From assembly GCA_051294375.1 (NCBI GenBank), contig CM119264.1, positions 17,310,278-17,374,277 on the forward strand: a stretch of 64,000 nucleotides of DNA. Reading direction: 5' to 3'. Made by a program: the position numbers and the translations under genes. How positions within the stretch are numbered: position 1 is the stretch's first letter; each line of letters begins with the position of its first letter. The notes beneath the pieces are model-generated. The model saw only the letters and a program-made list of their open reading frames with translations, searched no databases and was not told where the DNA came from. Positions 48,830 through 62,751 of this stretch are shown here, in pieces. The stretch is from Paraspadella gotoi. Lineage: Eukaryota > Chaetognatha.

Positions 48830-51000
48830 GAGCTGAAGTCCTGTCCAGCATTTTAAGCCAAAATGGCATGAACAGGAACTCCCACAGTCCAAATGGGTGA
48901 TAATGGCCGTCTTGTTTGGCGATCGGCCTCAGCCACAGGGGATCTGGTGATTACCTTTTACACAGATCTATTTTTGAAAAGATGGTCACCAGCAATTGTC
49001 TTGCGTTAAAATCCATCAAATGACGGAATTTAGGGTAGCGGTCATCTACTGTAGCTGCGTTTAAGCGCCTGTAGTCGCCGCAGGGGCGTAGTGAAACCAT
49101 CAGGTTTGCGTACTACATGCAGAGGGGAGGCCCATGCAGATGTGGAGGCGGCGTATTATCCGAGCTCCTCCATTTTTTTTAAACTTCAGCTTTGGCGGCA
49201 GCCTAGCTGGTCTGGTGCAAGACGGGGTGCACGGGCGTGGACTGGAGGCCTTGGGTTGGATATGGTGCTTACACCATGTTTTGGGGGGAGAGACGGCTTT
49301 AAACACCATTTGGTAAGCTCAGGGGCGTCACTAAAGAGTGCTGAGTTACGGCGGTCACGAAACATGGAGAACTCGTGGTGGTGGCGCAGTGAGTGGCGTC
49401 TGTGTGCGTGGCTGGCTATGACTGATGTGTCAAATCAAGCAGGAATGCGACGGCTGGTGATCAACACCAAGGTGGTGTTCCATGAGGAAGTCTGCACCTA
49501 GTATGGGTGTTGCAACATCAGCTATAGCAACAAGGTAAGGAAGAGCTCGTTCCCCAGGCGAACTGTCATTCTCACGTACACCATAGAGTGCGATAGGAGA
49601 GTCATGCGGCGCGTAAAAGGTGGCAGTTTGCGGCAGTAAGCGAGCCTTTGATGCCGGCAGGATCTGCTTCAGCAGCGGGCGCGATCGGCGTCGGTGGCGG
49701 GAGTAGCGTAGCCTCGGACCCAACCATCGACTAACCAGTCAAGGCCGGCGTTAAATTGTCGCGTACGTTAAAACAATTTGTAATCAGTGCTTGCCGGGCG
49801 GACACGGCGACTATCGGGCCGCCGGCGTTGGCTTTGGCTGGTGCCATTGGGCAAGAAGCACCTTCACAGTGGATGCTTCACGTTCCATAGTTGTAATGAT
49901 AGTAGCACTTTTGTTTCACCTGGTGGAGGTTTTTGTGGGCGTCGTCGAAATGTTGGTGCTCGCCGTGGTTGTTGGTTGGTCCTTGGCAGACTTGCCGAGG
50001 GCGGGCTTGTGGCTGCCATGGGTGGTGGACGGCGGACAGCATTGGCATTATGATGGAGTGTTCAGGGTCGAGTACATCAATGGGATCTTCGTACTCTTCT
50101 GTGGAGAGGAAGGGTCTGGAAAATTCATTCTTCCAATTTAGTGCTTTGATGGCATTTACTGTTGCAGAGGCTGTGGGCGGAGCAAGAGGTGCGGAGCTGT
50201 CCAGTTGGTAAGTAAAATTCCTCTGCTCCTTAGCCAATGGCATCTAGCTTTTTTCCATCTTTACAGGGCATTGGTCACGAACACTTGAATGAAGAGGCAG
50301 TTTCAAGCAATAGCAGCAATGACATGAATCAAGAGCTTAAGATTAACTGGCCTGCTGCCCCCCCAGAGTTGATTCCAAGGCGGAAATTGGATGGAGGTTG
50401 CTCCTTTCATGGGATGTCATCTTCAGTAGTTTCATGGGCTTTCTGGTTCTTTTTGCGGACCATAAATTCATTTATAAAGGTGAGAGTGGAGAAAGCGTGT
50501 AGGAATTCGCAGAAAAAGAAGAGTCCTGACGGATGACGCTGGAATGAGACGGTGCTTTCTCAACTGGGATTGCGGCGAGTATATGCGCGGCCCTTTGTCG
50601 ACTGAAATCTCGTTGATGTTGGCAACCCGAAATGCGATGTCGGCGTGGCCAAGCCACTCTTTCTATGTGATTCGGCATCGAAAGGCGCAGCTTAGGCGTT
50701 CTTTGTCGCGATGGAAAGGGAGGGTGCCTGCTTGCGCGGGGCCCCCGCGTATGGGAAGTGTCCGAGTCCGAGTTTCAAAGACGTTATACTGAGGTCTCCG
50801 CGGGTTTTTCCAAGAGCGACGCGGTTCCTCAAACCTCTTTGGTGAGTGCGTCCAGAGCTGCTTATAAGTCTTTGAATGATCGGGCGAGCGACGGAAGTGG
50901 CCGGGCCCGGTGGCGCCCCCTCGCTCGGTGGAGCAAGCTTGACGAATCGATGGTTTTTCAGAGCGGATCAACATATGCGTGTAGGACATTGTCATGTTTC
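48830..51000 (-). mobile_element. Decayed Ty3/gypsy-type LTR retrotransposon (gag, protease, start of reverse transcriptase)
   Basis: Reading right to left on the minus strand: gag-like sequence (about 50995-50250), a Cys/His knuckle-like segment near 49880, a retropepsin-like domain ending IADVATPILGADF (about 49620-49470), then reverse-transcriptase-like fragments (about 49300-48830). Frameshifts and stop codons occur in every part, so no functional polyprotein is encoded. The reverse transcriptase is cut off near 48830 where a GA tract begins; RNase H, integrase and LTRs were not found. Plus-strand reading frames here are shadows. It lies to the right of the last Ig-receptor exon found. 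Confidence 0.75.
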
Positions 51001-52135
51001 GCGAGGTCTTACCACGTTGCGCGACTTGCGGGGTGGGAGTTCGCCGGTAGCCAGTTTGAATTTTAGAGTAAAAGTTTTTGATTCTTATATTTTTTTGTTA
51101 GAGAGAACGGACGGAATTATTTTTTTTTTTAGTTTTTTGTTATTTGTTTTTTTAATTGGCGAGGAAAAAGGGCCAAAAGTTTTTGTATATTTTTTTTTTA
51201 ACGTCGGAATTCACCACGTGTTGGCAACCGATAAACTTAGTTTCAGATCAGAATTAATTTTATTCGCCCAAAACAAGAGACAAAAAACGTGAATGAAGGA
51301 AAATATCAGGAGATGCTTAGTCTAAATTTCATAACAAAGGATAAACGGTTATGCCAGTTTGGTGAATAAGGATCAATTGACCTAAGAAACGATGGTAAGT
51401 GAAATTGAGGAGGGAAAGAGTTCATGCGTGTTTCTTATTGAGAGAGATATCGGTTGACCACAATATGTTTGATTTTGCTGCCTAAAAAAACCTAATATCC
51501 GGCAGAGGAATCTTGAAGGTTAGCGTCTATAGTATATTGCATTTACATAAAAGGGCACGAAAACGGAGTAAAAACAGGATAAAAACATAAATAAAAACAG
51601 GATAAAAAATTGTCGTCATCAAAATAAAAATATATGCAATTGTTAAAACGCATGTTTTTAAGAAACGGGTTGGCCGTCCATAGGGGGCAAGATCGGAGCG
51701 TCTCAATAAACCCCCGGCCACGCGTTTCCTTGATGGCTACGCGTGAAATTCGCGGAAAAAAGGGTAAAATATCTTCTCCCAATTTCGACTGAGATTGGTC
51801 GAGACCCGCCATCCAGGACCGCAGGAAGAGCTTGCATTTTGCGATCCAAAACGCGAAGGGGGAGCGCGCGCCCAACACAAAACAACTTTATTTATTAAAA
51901 ATGGATAAATAAATTAAATGAAGTTTTATGTGTGGGTATGAAAATTTATGTGATTAAGCTGGATATAAATTTTTGGATGGAATCGTAAGGGAGTGGAAAA
52001 GAGTTTTAAATATAAAACAAAAGACATTTATTTAAAACTTTTAAAAGTTTTCTCTCTCTATTTTCTTTCTTATGATCAATTTATTTATTGAATTTATTTA
52101 TAATGATTGACATAGCATTCTTATATGTCATTTAA

Positions 52136-52282
52136 TTTATGCCAGTTAACCAAAGTTATGCCGGATTGAGAAAATTATGCCAGTTTGACCAAATTATGCC
52201 AGTTGATTAATTTGCAAATTGACAAAATTATTCAAAATTACAAATTATGCAATGTTGACTAAATTATGCTAGTTGGTATTGG
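52136..52282. repeat. Imperfect tandem repeat of a ~20 bp AT-rich unit
   Basis: Degenerate copies of aaattatgccagttgacc. A single related copy, ttatgccagtttggtg, lies at about 51350. Otherwise 51.0-56.1 kb is AT-rich without a supported gene. Confidence 0.7.
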
Positions 52283-54989
52283 CGCAGCTAATGGTAATGA
52301 TGATAGATTTATTAAGAAAGGTTTGTTAGATTTGTTATGTTACGATTTGTTATGATTCTGTTATATCACAAATTGAAAGTCACAAAAATATTACGTGATT
52401 TTATCATTCGGATTAGCTTATTTCCGCTTAATTATCGTAGGCAGATCCGACATTGTTTGCTAAAACTTGTTTTCATTACATTCGCAGGGTAGGCCCATGA
52501 GAATTGCGACTCGACTCACCCTTAAGCCCCGCCGCACCCTCTGCTTTCCGCGCGTTTGAAACTCGATGCGACTCATGAATCACAAAGTCACAAAATCATT
52601 TAAAAAAAAAACCGAGTGAAGGGAGAGGATAAAGAGATGAGAGGTTAAAAAAGATTGAAGGAGAGAGAGTTTTCGGCAATGAGGAGGGGAAACGGGTGTA
52701 AGGGTGTGAGACTCACAAGCCCTGATTCGGATTTAGTTGTACTGGACTGAGAAAGATAAAGCAAAATAAAAAAAGGAAATGAACGAAATCAAAACCATCA
52801 AAAATAAAATGTAAATTAGAAATGTAAATCAGGGATTAAAAAAAATTCGTTGGCGGAATGACGATAAAAGGGAAAACTGAAATGAAAGGGCTGAATTTAG
52901 GACAGGAGAGAGAGAGGAGGAGATATCATGAGCAAATAGTTTTCAATTTTTTTAATCAAATCACAATGAGAATGCTATGACTAAACTTCGTTTTCCCTTA
53001 CGTTCTTTGGTAAAAACACTTCGACATTATGTTATCGACGACTTTCTCTTTTCATGAAAGCTGTCAAAGCTGCCTCTCTTTTTTCCGGTGGATAATAAAT
53101 AAATAAGGTGCGACCAAGAGGTGCGTTCACATAATTTTCTTTTCTGACATTCGTCGTCGAAGGCGAACGATACATCAAGCATCGAAAAGAAAAAAGATTC
53201 CGTCTTTCCTCTACTCTTTGCTCGAACACAACCCACGTGATAAAACCCATTCAAGAGACAAAGTCAAAAATGACTCTTTGTGGCAGCAGCGACGCGCGAC
53301 TTCATCCACTTCGATGTTGAGTTCTGCTCTCTCTAAAAACCGCGTCCGCGTCGCCCGAATGACAAATCACCGAAGAACTCGATGGCCCTGCAAAAGAACA
53401 GAAGTTCCTTGTCACCTGCCGAAAAATCTTGTATCTTTTGACGAAATTTCGCCTTCGTAGTGTTCGCGAAAACCCGCGAAAAAGCCTCTCGGAGGTTCGC
53501 CGCGGACTTTTCATCAATCAGGACGGGTTTAACGGGAGAACGTATTTCCCTTTCCATTTCCTTTTTTTTTTCCCTCCTTAACCTCGCCTTCTTTATTTTT
53601 TACCTATGATTCATGAGAGGAGAGAGAGGGACGAGAGGAGAGAATTCTTTTATTTTCCTTTCATTTTTCTTTGAAAAAGAATGGTCCATTTATCTTCAAG
53701 TCGTTTTTAGTTAAGTTATTATCCTATATTTTTCTCCCCGCGCCTAGTCGGGCGAGGCGGCCGGATCTCAACCGCACGGACAGACGGATGGAGACAAATT
53801 TCTTCGACGATCGCGAATTATTTCAACCGAAATTAAGTCGGGAAAAGCCGAAGCTTTGCAACGAAGACGTTCAAAAGCGAATTTCGAAAGCAAACGGCAG
53901 AAATGCTAGTATTTGATAACTCAGGATTCATAAAGACACAGAGAGACAACGTGCTCTTTGAGATCTCATTTTAAGAACATTTCATTTTATTATTTTACCA
54001 TTTCCCACTGATTAGGAATTTCGTAATTATCATTATTATTATTATTATATTATTATGTATTATTTTATTATTATATTATACTATATTATAGGCCTCTCTT
54101 GAAAATTTTTGTTGCATTCCTATTTCAAGCAAGAGATTTCAGACTTAATCTCTCTTCATTTTCTTTTCGCTTCCAGTTTTTCCCCCGTTCTAAATAAAAA
54201 AATAATCTGTTTTATAATTTCCTTAATTTAACTTCATTACGAGGCAAAATAGAGATGGATTAGCTGAAAGCATTTTTTCATGGTAATTTGAATATTATAT
54301 GAATTTCTGCGAGATGTTTATTATAAAGAAACCCATTTTGCGAGGTTTATTTTGAATATATAGTCGAAATTGTTGTCTATTGTTCTTCAACTGTCTGGCC
54401 AACTGTCCATGCCTCATTGCCCTATTTCAATGAATAGCCGACCTCTCTCTCTCTACTTCTTTATTCATCTGTATCCTTTCTAAATCTTTCTCCTTCTTCT
54501 TAATCCCCGGTCTCTCAGCAGTCTTCTTTCCATTTCCTCAGTTGGACAAAGTCCATCCTTTTATGTCAGGCCGCCATCTTTCCACCCTGCTCCTCCTCGT
54601 TTGCTCTCGCTCTTCTCTCGTCCTTCCTATTTTTTCATCTTATATCATTCCGCTTTATAGTTAATTTTCATTTACATTCTCAATACTCATCCGTTTCCTT
54701 TAATTTCTCTCTTTCGTTGTATTATTTCATTTCAATCATCGAATCGTTTCATCATTTAAATATCTTAATTTTTAAAAATTCCTACTTTATGTTAAAATTT
54801 ATTCATTTCATTGCATTCATCGCTCATTTCATTGAATTATCGCTTTCATCTCCTTTCATTCGTTCCTTCGTCTTTTTCATTTCAAACATTAAATCGCACA
54901 TCGTCTTCGTCGATATCGTCATCTCACAGGTGCAACTCAGGTGACGGTCAGGTGCTGAACGTCTCGTCCGAGAACGTGGAAAGACATGA

Positions 54990-55041
<52 letters not shown>

Positions 55042-55075
55042 TGAGAGAGAGAGGAGAGAGAGAGAGAGAGAAATG
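54990..55075. repeat. (GA)n microsatellite
   Basis: An interrupted GA run of ~80 bp. Confidence 0.92.
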
Positions 55076-56115
55076 ATTTATGTTCTAAAGAAGAAACGGG
55101 CTGAATTCCTCGTAATTACTTCTTACGCGTTAAAGACCAGACTAACGACTTCAAGAAACAAATGTTAGCGCCTTCCCACTGAAAAATATTACGCCTCGTT
55201 TTACGGTCTCGAGGATGCCAGCGCCGCGACGGTTATGAGAAAAATATTCAGTTTAAAAGTTGAAAATAACTCCTCAAGTCGAAGATAAAGTTTAGTGGGT
55301 ACGGAATAAAAATGTTGTCGATAGACCGAGAGAGTATAAGAGCGTTGCTAATGGTAACGTAAAGGTCGCGCGTTTGCTCTTTATCTCTCCCTCTAACATC
55401 ATTTTAAATTCTTATCGTTGATGTCCGGTATTGAAGTTTCACTGTTAAGGCTTTCGATGGCATTGAGGGACCTGATGCGTTGACGTTTTTGACGCTTATT
55501 CATTTGCTCGGCCGATCCCGTGACGGTCGATACGCATGGAATCGTTCAAATTCGAAAACTGGGAATAAGACAAACTGACATAACTGGGCTGGGGTCCAAA
55601 AACAAAATTGAGGGAAAAAAGTTAAATATTTCAAAATGAGACTTGTAGAGTCATTAGTTCTAATTTTAAATAGAGTCAGACAGTTAAAATTTGAATTGAA
55701 ATCATAAAATCTGGAATTGGAAGTAAAAAACGACAATATATAAAATTAGTCAAAAGGCGGTCCACGGCTGAGGGGAAAACTGCAGGCGACTAAAAAGGAC
55801 AACAGGTTAACACGTTAATGATAATTGCTAATACATGAAAAACGGTGTATTGTGAAGAGTGGTTCAAGTAAAAAAAATCTTTTGAACGACAATAAATGCA
55901 TGGTGCGTTTTCGATAATGTTAAAATTTTTTAAAAAATGGCGAAATGTTTTTGATTATAAATTATTCATTGGTAATTTGACCCTAATGAGAAATTTGTCA
56001 CCCGCTGACGATAAATTTTACTTCAAAAAAGTGATAAAAAGACGGATTTCCAAGCAAATAGTGAGACTGCCCAATCCCACCCACGCGAGCCTACCAAGCT
56101 CCTCCAACGTGCCGG

Positions 56116-57820
56116 TTAGCTGACCCCATTTCCGCTCACGATCCGGCTTATCAGTCGTTCATCAGATTCTTCGCACGTTTGGTCACCGAATGGCGTATGG
56201 ACAGCCTCAACGAGCACTGATGGTGTCTGGAGCCGTCCTGAAGATCCTGAACATAAAATCCCAGCCGTTCGTCGACGACGACATTGAGGGAAATCGGTGG
56301 GCGAGTGCGATGTCGCCGAATTCCAAGAGATCGAGGAGAATCGATCGCGGACATTCGAATCTGCTGAGGAGCCGCGTGGGCAATCACATTCATACTTCTC
56401 CTTCATCCCAAACGCACCTGTGACGATGCCGTAGATGCATGCAAGCGGGCCACTTGTACGTTGGCCATCAGCACCGGTGGCTCTGCGATGCGTTTTGCAG
56501 ATTGCGCGTCTCCGACGACCAACTTCTTCCCGTCCGGTCGAGGGTCGTGGCAGACGTTGCCGAGGCAAAATCCGTAGACGTGTTTGAACAAGAAGCAGGT
56601 CGACCGGGAGCGGGAATCCGGCCGTCGAGGGTGGCAAATGGAAAAAGTCTGGAGGAGCTTGAAGGATGCAGCAGCTACCATTTGGTTCTGAGCGGAAAAT
56701 ATTATAAAGTTACTGATTTATTAAAAATGAGGATTTTGTGTTGATCAATTTTAGCTCCTCATTACCCGTGCCTCGCCTCTTTGTCACCTTCCTCTCCGCA
56801 GCTGGCATCTCCGGCGATAAAACCCCTCATATCCACGGAACCCGATCTGTGCCGACCAGTAGCGGATCTGACTGTCCGCTGACGGCAAGTGCACAAGTTA
56901 GCAGTGTTACGTTGCGATAATGAGCTCGTACGCGCGTTCCGTTCCGGCCACAGCTCCGTCACCGGCGTTGACGTCCTCCAGTCGATTCGCCGGAAAGGGA
57001 CTTGCCCAGATGAAAGAGGCGGACGAGGCGAGAAGCGTCGACGCATCGTTGGGCTGGGCGGCAAGTGGGCGAAATTGGGAATTGGCGTCGCGGCCTTCCC
57101 GGCGAATTTTCTCGCCAGGTTTCCTGCCTTTTGGGACGCGTCCCCCGATAGAACCTCGGGATTGCAATTCCGTGACGACCGTTAAATTCCGAAAGTGTGC
57201 TTCTCGCTGATGTAAAAACGGCTCGCACTGGATGCTGAGAGATTTTGAAAAGGGAAGGCGAAAGGATTTTTTTCTATTGTCATTTACACATGCATATACG
57301 TACAATGTCCTACATTAACGCGTTGTAAAAATTCTAAATTCAACTTAATTAAAATTTCTAAAAGTGAGGACTATGAAATGAACAACATTGTACTAATGAA
57401 TATTTATGTTAAAAAAAATTTATTATAAATTTTATAATTAACGCAGTATGGCCATATGTCATTCTATTCAATAATCAATTCAAAATCTAATCTAACGAAA
57501 TTATGATCTGGAAGGAAACAAAAAACGTTTATAATGATATTTTCGGACGAATTTCTTAAAATGAGCGTCTTAGAAAAAAACAGTTAAAAATTACCATTTG
57601 GATATTCTTCTCACGCGCTTGGGTAGAGTTGGTGACGATTCCGCCGCATCTCTGATCAAAGTTCGGCACACAACCAGTCACTCTCGCGGCGACAGAATTC
57701 GTCACATTGACATCGGATGTCATTGAGTTTATCGATAGCGGTAAGTTCCCAATCGACCCAGGCAAGAACCTTGGTGAGAAAAGCGAATTAAGTATCTCTT
57801 CTTTTTCTTCTCTCTCTCTT

Positions 57821-57901
<81 letters not shown>

Positions 57902-58147
57902 TTTTTCTCTCCTCTTGCCCATACAATTCCCTTTAAAAATGAGTAACAAATGTACCAGCAGTTGATAGAACATAAACCTTCCTAAAAAACAACTGCACGA
58001 AAAGCCCAGACTTTTTTTCGGTGTCGACTTAGACTCAACCGGTTTCCATGGAGACTGCGACGCGATTCTTGCGATGACGAAGGAAAGCAGCAACAAGTTT
58101 AATAATCTTTGGAAAATGGCATGACGTACATGCAGACTGGTATCCAT
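56116..58147 (-). pseudogene. Frameshifted inverted copy of the somatomedin-B gene
   Basis: This mirrors the exons of the right-arm gene: signal peptide near 58147-58057, somatomedin-B near 57770-57620, and the third exon near 57262-56793. The somatomedin-B and third exons are broken into several frames by single-base indels. Beyond the palindrome limit (56849) the third exon ends at a gtgaca donor near 56793. A further exon-like frame follows at 56696-56403 (contains FKHVYGFCLGNVCHD), then a frame at 56393-56151. These may be later exons of the same gene. The damage pattern suggests sequence error or a misassembled haplotig and not an evolved pseudogene. Confidence 0.6.
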
Positions 58148-59009
58148 CTTTATATACGATATAGCAAGTTCTGCAAGGTAAAGTTAAATTGAAAGTTTGT
58201 ATCACTGAAAAGATTTTCCCCTTTTGTTTCCCCCCTTTGGTTTTCCGGTTTTTTCGCTCGGCACCTGAAGCGCAATAGTTTGCCGTTCGCCGTCTTCAAC
58301 TGCCAGTGACGACCAAAGAAAATACTATAGTTTTTCTTGAATGTAATAATTTGAAATAATGTGATTAAAATTTATTAGAAACATTAAAAACCGTCGTATG
58401 AATCTTAAAAAAAAATTATTTTGGTAAAGCGTTAATTTCAATCTTATTCTTATTTACTAAGCAAGTAGATTCAGTTAATCTATTCCTCGTAATAAGCGGA
58501 CTTGAGGCTTTCCTCCGTCATCCGCGACGCCGTGCAACGCTTTCGCCTCAGGTGCAGCGATCGAAATGATCTCCACATGGCGGACGAAGGCCGGGAAAAT
58601 CAGAGTCGCAGGAGAGAAGAGAGAGAGAGAAGAGAGAAGAGAGAGAGGAGAGATGAGAGAGAGTAGAGGAGAGAGAGAGAGAGAGAGATAGAGAGAGAGT
58701 TTTGCATATATTTTTCATTTCGCAAGCCACTCTTTCTTCTTTTGTGGTCTCTGGTTTGGTCGTGCCATTTTTTACAATTCTATGACTAAAATATCTTGAA
58801 CACGAATCATTAACCTGAAATTTCTAAGATTCAATATTTCGAAAGTTTGAAGTTTTAAGGTCGAAACGATTGGCGCTGTTCGAATTTGTGATGACGGTGA
58901 CGTCAATTGAGCATCTGCAACTGGGCCCGTCACAGTCTTGAGAATGGCTCTCGTTCTCTTGCTCTCTCTCTTCTCTCTCTCTTCTCTCTCCTTCTGTCTC
59001 TCTTCTCTC

Positions 59010-59057
<48 letters not shown>

Positions 59058-60290
59058 CTCTCTCTTCTCTACTCTCTCCTACTCTACTCTGCATTCTCAT
59101 TCTATCTCTCTCTGCGGTAAAGTGATCAGTTATGTCGGCCGCGTTTGTACATCAGCCGACGAAATCAGGTCGTCGAAATGTTATTCCCGGCAGATGGTGC
59201 GCTTTGTTATTTTATTCGAAACGAGGGTTAGATCGTCAGCGCTGGCCATAGGTGTCCAGATTTTGAGGAAGAAGTGACGATGACGATATGTTGCGTTTTT
59301 CGCGGGGTCACTTTAGTTCGCTGGAGAAGAGAGGAGGGAGTGCAGGGGTGAGACGGGAGGGATGGGGATGGGGCTGAGAAACAGAAAGGAGGGAAATTAC
59401 TGATATCCTAGTGATATGATTCGCGGCGTCAGGGAAACGCGCAGTTACGAAAACGTCGTACGGACGATGAAAAAATGTGGAGACGGAAATGGTGGTGAAA
59501 TGGTGGGGGGATGGCGTTGGTGGTTTGGTGTGAGTAGCGCGTGGAAGTGAAATTAAAAAAACGGAGGCGGTGAGAACGAGAGACTCTGTATCAGGGGCGA
59601 TTGTTCATGTATTGTAAGTAATAATTAATTGTAATAACCTTAATATTCCACTGGTTTTTCTGGGTCTGATCTCAAGCCTAAAATTCTGAGATAATCCAGA
59701 CAAGCAACTGCGGTAGGATGCGTTATGATTGAAGTTAATTTCGTGCCGGTGAAAAGCGAGTGGTGACGATAATGATCGAGTCTTCACAGATGCAATGCTG
59801 GAGTAAAGTTTACTGCAGTCGCCTCTCTATTTCCCATCCCAATAATTTAATGACTTTTCAAAGTTCGATATGAAAAAGTAATTTGAGAATCATTTTCCTG
59901 CGTCTATCTACTCGAAATTAAATGAAGACAATTTTAAAATTTGCCTCGACTGTCGGTTATTGATAGACTTAAGTACAATCGTATAATGTATATAAGTAAA
60001 AAAAGTCGTGGAGACTTCAAACTCCCCATTTCTTTACTGATCCATTTCTCCCCACCTCGTTGTATTCACGAACGAGGCAATTTATATCCAACGTAATCCA
60101 ATCAAAACCATAATGTCTTTTAAATCGTCTTTCATTTTCAAACGGACCGAAATGTTTCTGAGAAAGACGACGACGACGACGAGACGATGAACTTCCATTC
60201 ACCGGCTTCAACATCGAAAATGGAAAGAGTTTCGATCGTTCTCTCTTCTCTCACCTCCCGCCCTTAACCCCCTCTTCTCCCCTCCACAAC
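56849..60290. repeat. Left arm of a >3.4 kb inverted repeat
   Basis: The reverse complement of this arm matches 60569-64000 along its whole length, with paired landmarks: ccgaccagtagcggatc at the outer end, the somatomedin-B exon, the CT/GA tracts, and the (cga)n run near 60170 with its partner at 60668-60706. Coordinates of paired bases sum to about 120,850. The arms differ by frequent small indels. The right arm runs off the window, so the true length is unknown. Confidence 0.92.
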
Positions 60291-60369
60291 CGGCACCACC
60301 GCTTGCTGCACTTACCCAAACAGAACTTCAGTCGAGGCCGCCCATAAACGACGCGTCGAGACGAAAATG

Positions 60370-60401
<32 letters not shown>

Positions 60402-60543
60402 AGAAAACGTTTTGCCGTTGTTTCCGATTCTCTAAGTGCCGATGCCCAGAATGTTTGTAGCGTCTCTCCTCTCTCTCTCTCTCTCCTCCTCTCTCGTCTC
60501 TCTCTCTCTCTCTCGTCCTCTCTCTCCTCTCTCTCTCTTCTCT

Positions 60544-60568
60544 NNNNNNNNNNNNNNNNNNNNNNNNN
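60544..60568. other. Assembly gap of 25 N at the palindrome centre
   Basis: Twenty-five unknown bases within the spacer of the inverted repeat. The right arm starts at the first base after it. Confidence 0.97.
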
Positions 60569-60667
60569 TGGAGGGGGAGAGAGGGGGTAAGGGCGGGAGG
60601 ATGGAGAGAAGAGAGAACTGATCGCAAACTCTTTCCTTTTCGATGTTTGGAAGCCGGTGAAATGGAA

Positions 60668-60706
<39 letters not shown>

Positions 60707-61764
60707 TTTCTCAGAAACATTTCGGTCGTTTGAAAATGAAAGAACGTTTAAAAGACATTTGGTTTTGATTGGATTACGTTGGTATAAATTGCCTTCGTTC
60801 GTGAATAACAAGAGGTGGAAGGAGAAAAAGGATCAAGTAAAGAAATGGAGGAGTTGAAGTCTTCACGACTTTTTTTTACTTATATACATTATACGATTGT
60901 ACTTAAGTCTATCGTAACCGAGAGTCAGGCAAATTTTAAAATGTCTTCATTTAATTTCGAGTAGATAGAGCAGGAAATGATTCTCAAATTACTTTTTCAT
61001 ATCGAACTTTGAAAAGTCATTAAATCATCGAGACGGGAAATAGAGAGCGATGCAGTAAACTTTACTCCAGCCATTGCATCACCATCACCACTCCTTTTCA
61101 CCGCCACGAATTATCTCAATCATAACGCCATCGTATCACAGTTGCTTGTCTGGATTATCTCGAATTTTAGGCTTGAGATCAGACCCAGAAAACCGTGAAA
61201 TATTAAGGTTATTACAAATAAATTATTAAATTACAATACATGAAACGATCGCCTGAGACAAGTCATTCAACGCCCCTGAATACAGAGTCTCTCGATTTCA
61301 CCGCCTCCGTTTTTTTTAATTTCACTCCACCGCTACTCCACCAAACCACCAACGCCAATCCACCCCCACCATTTCCACCACCATTTCCGTCTCCACCATT
61401 TTTTCATCGTCCGTCGACGTTTTCGTAACTGCGCGTTTCCCTGACGCCGCGAATCATAAGTCACTAGGATATCGTCATTTCCTCCTTTCTGTTTCTAACC
61501 CCCATCCCCCCATCCCCCCGTCCTCTACCCCACTGCACTCCCTCCTCTCCTTCTCCAGCGAACTAAAAAGTGACCCGCGAAAAAAACCACATTCGTCATC
61601 AGTCACACTTCTCCTCAAAATCTGGGAACCTTTACCAGCGGCTGACGACTAACCCTCGTTTTAGAAAAAATACAAAGCGCCACATCTGCAGGAATAACAT
61701 TTCGAAGACTCGATTTCGTCGCTGATGTAAAACGCGGCCGACATAACTGCATCACTTTACCGCA

Positions 61765-61810
61765 GAGAGAGGATAGAGAGATAGAGAGATAGGGAGATAG
61801 AGAGAGAGAG

Positions 61811-61878
<68 letters not shown>

Positions 61879-61890
61879 GAGAAGAGAGAG

Positions 61891-61941
<51 letters not shown>

Positions 61942-61955
61942 AGAGAGAGAGAGCC
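61765..61955. repeat. Long (GA)n tract in the right palindrome arm
   Basis: About 190 bp of GA with AGAG interruptions. Its mirror partner is the CT tract at 58960-59110, which is shorter, so the two arms differ in length here. Confidence 0.92.
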
Positions 61956-62189
61956 ATTCTCAAGACTGTGACGGGCCGTTGTCGATGCTCATTGCCGTCA
62001 CGTCATCACATTTCGAACCGACGCATCGTTCGACCTTAAAACTTAAAACTTTTCGAAATATTGCATCTTAGAAATTTCAGGTTAATGAATTCGTGTTCAA
62101 GATATTTTGTCTAGAATTGTAAAAAATGGCACGAAAACCAGAGGACCAAAAAGAAGAAAAGTGGCTCTGCGCAATGAAAAAAATATGCA

Positions 62190-62200
62190 AAACTCTCTCT

Positions 62201-62272
<72 letters not shown>

Positions 62273-62276
62273 TCTC

Positions 62277-62311
<35 letters not shown>

Positions 62312-62312
62312 G
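62190..62312. repeat. Long (CT)n tract in the right palindrome arm
   Basis: About 120 bp of CT. Its mirror partner is the GA tract at 58617-58700. Confidence 0.92.
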
Positions 62313-62751
62313 ACTCTGATTTTCCCGCGCCTTCTCCACCATGTGGAGATCATTTCGATCGCTGCACCTGAGGCGAAAGCGTTGCACGGCGTCGCGGATG
62401 ACGGAGGAAAAGCCTCAGCGCTTTTCGAGGAAGATTAACTGAATCACTTGCTTTAGTAAATAAGAAGTAAGATTGAATTAACGTTTACCAAAAATTTATT
62501 TTTTTAGATTCATGACGGTTTTATGTTTCTATAAATTATTACACATTATTTCAAATTATTACATCAATGAAAAATATTAATTTTCTTTGGTCGTCTGGCA
62601 GTTGAAAGACGGCGAACGGCAAACTTTGCGCTCAGAGTGCCGACGAAAAACGGACAAAGGGACAAAAGGGGAAAATCCTTTTCAGTGATACAAACTTTCA
62701 ATTAACTTTACTGCAACTTGCTATAGTAAATATAAAAGTGGATACCTCTGC

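Noticed and set aside
49091-51292. Several plus-strand frames of 60-138 codons
   Set aside because: They are antisense shadows of the minus-strand retrotransposon relic.
53302-53557. Minus-strand frames of 71-74 codons with an internal acceptor-like ttcttttgcag
   Set aside because: No recognised domain and no connecting exon; could be a first-part Ig exon but cannot be supported.
60251-60811. A frame of 186 codons crossing the gap at 60544-60568
   Set aside because: It runs through N bases, a CT tract and (gac)n repeats.
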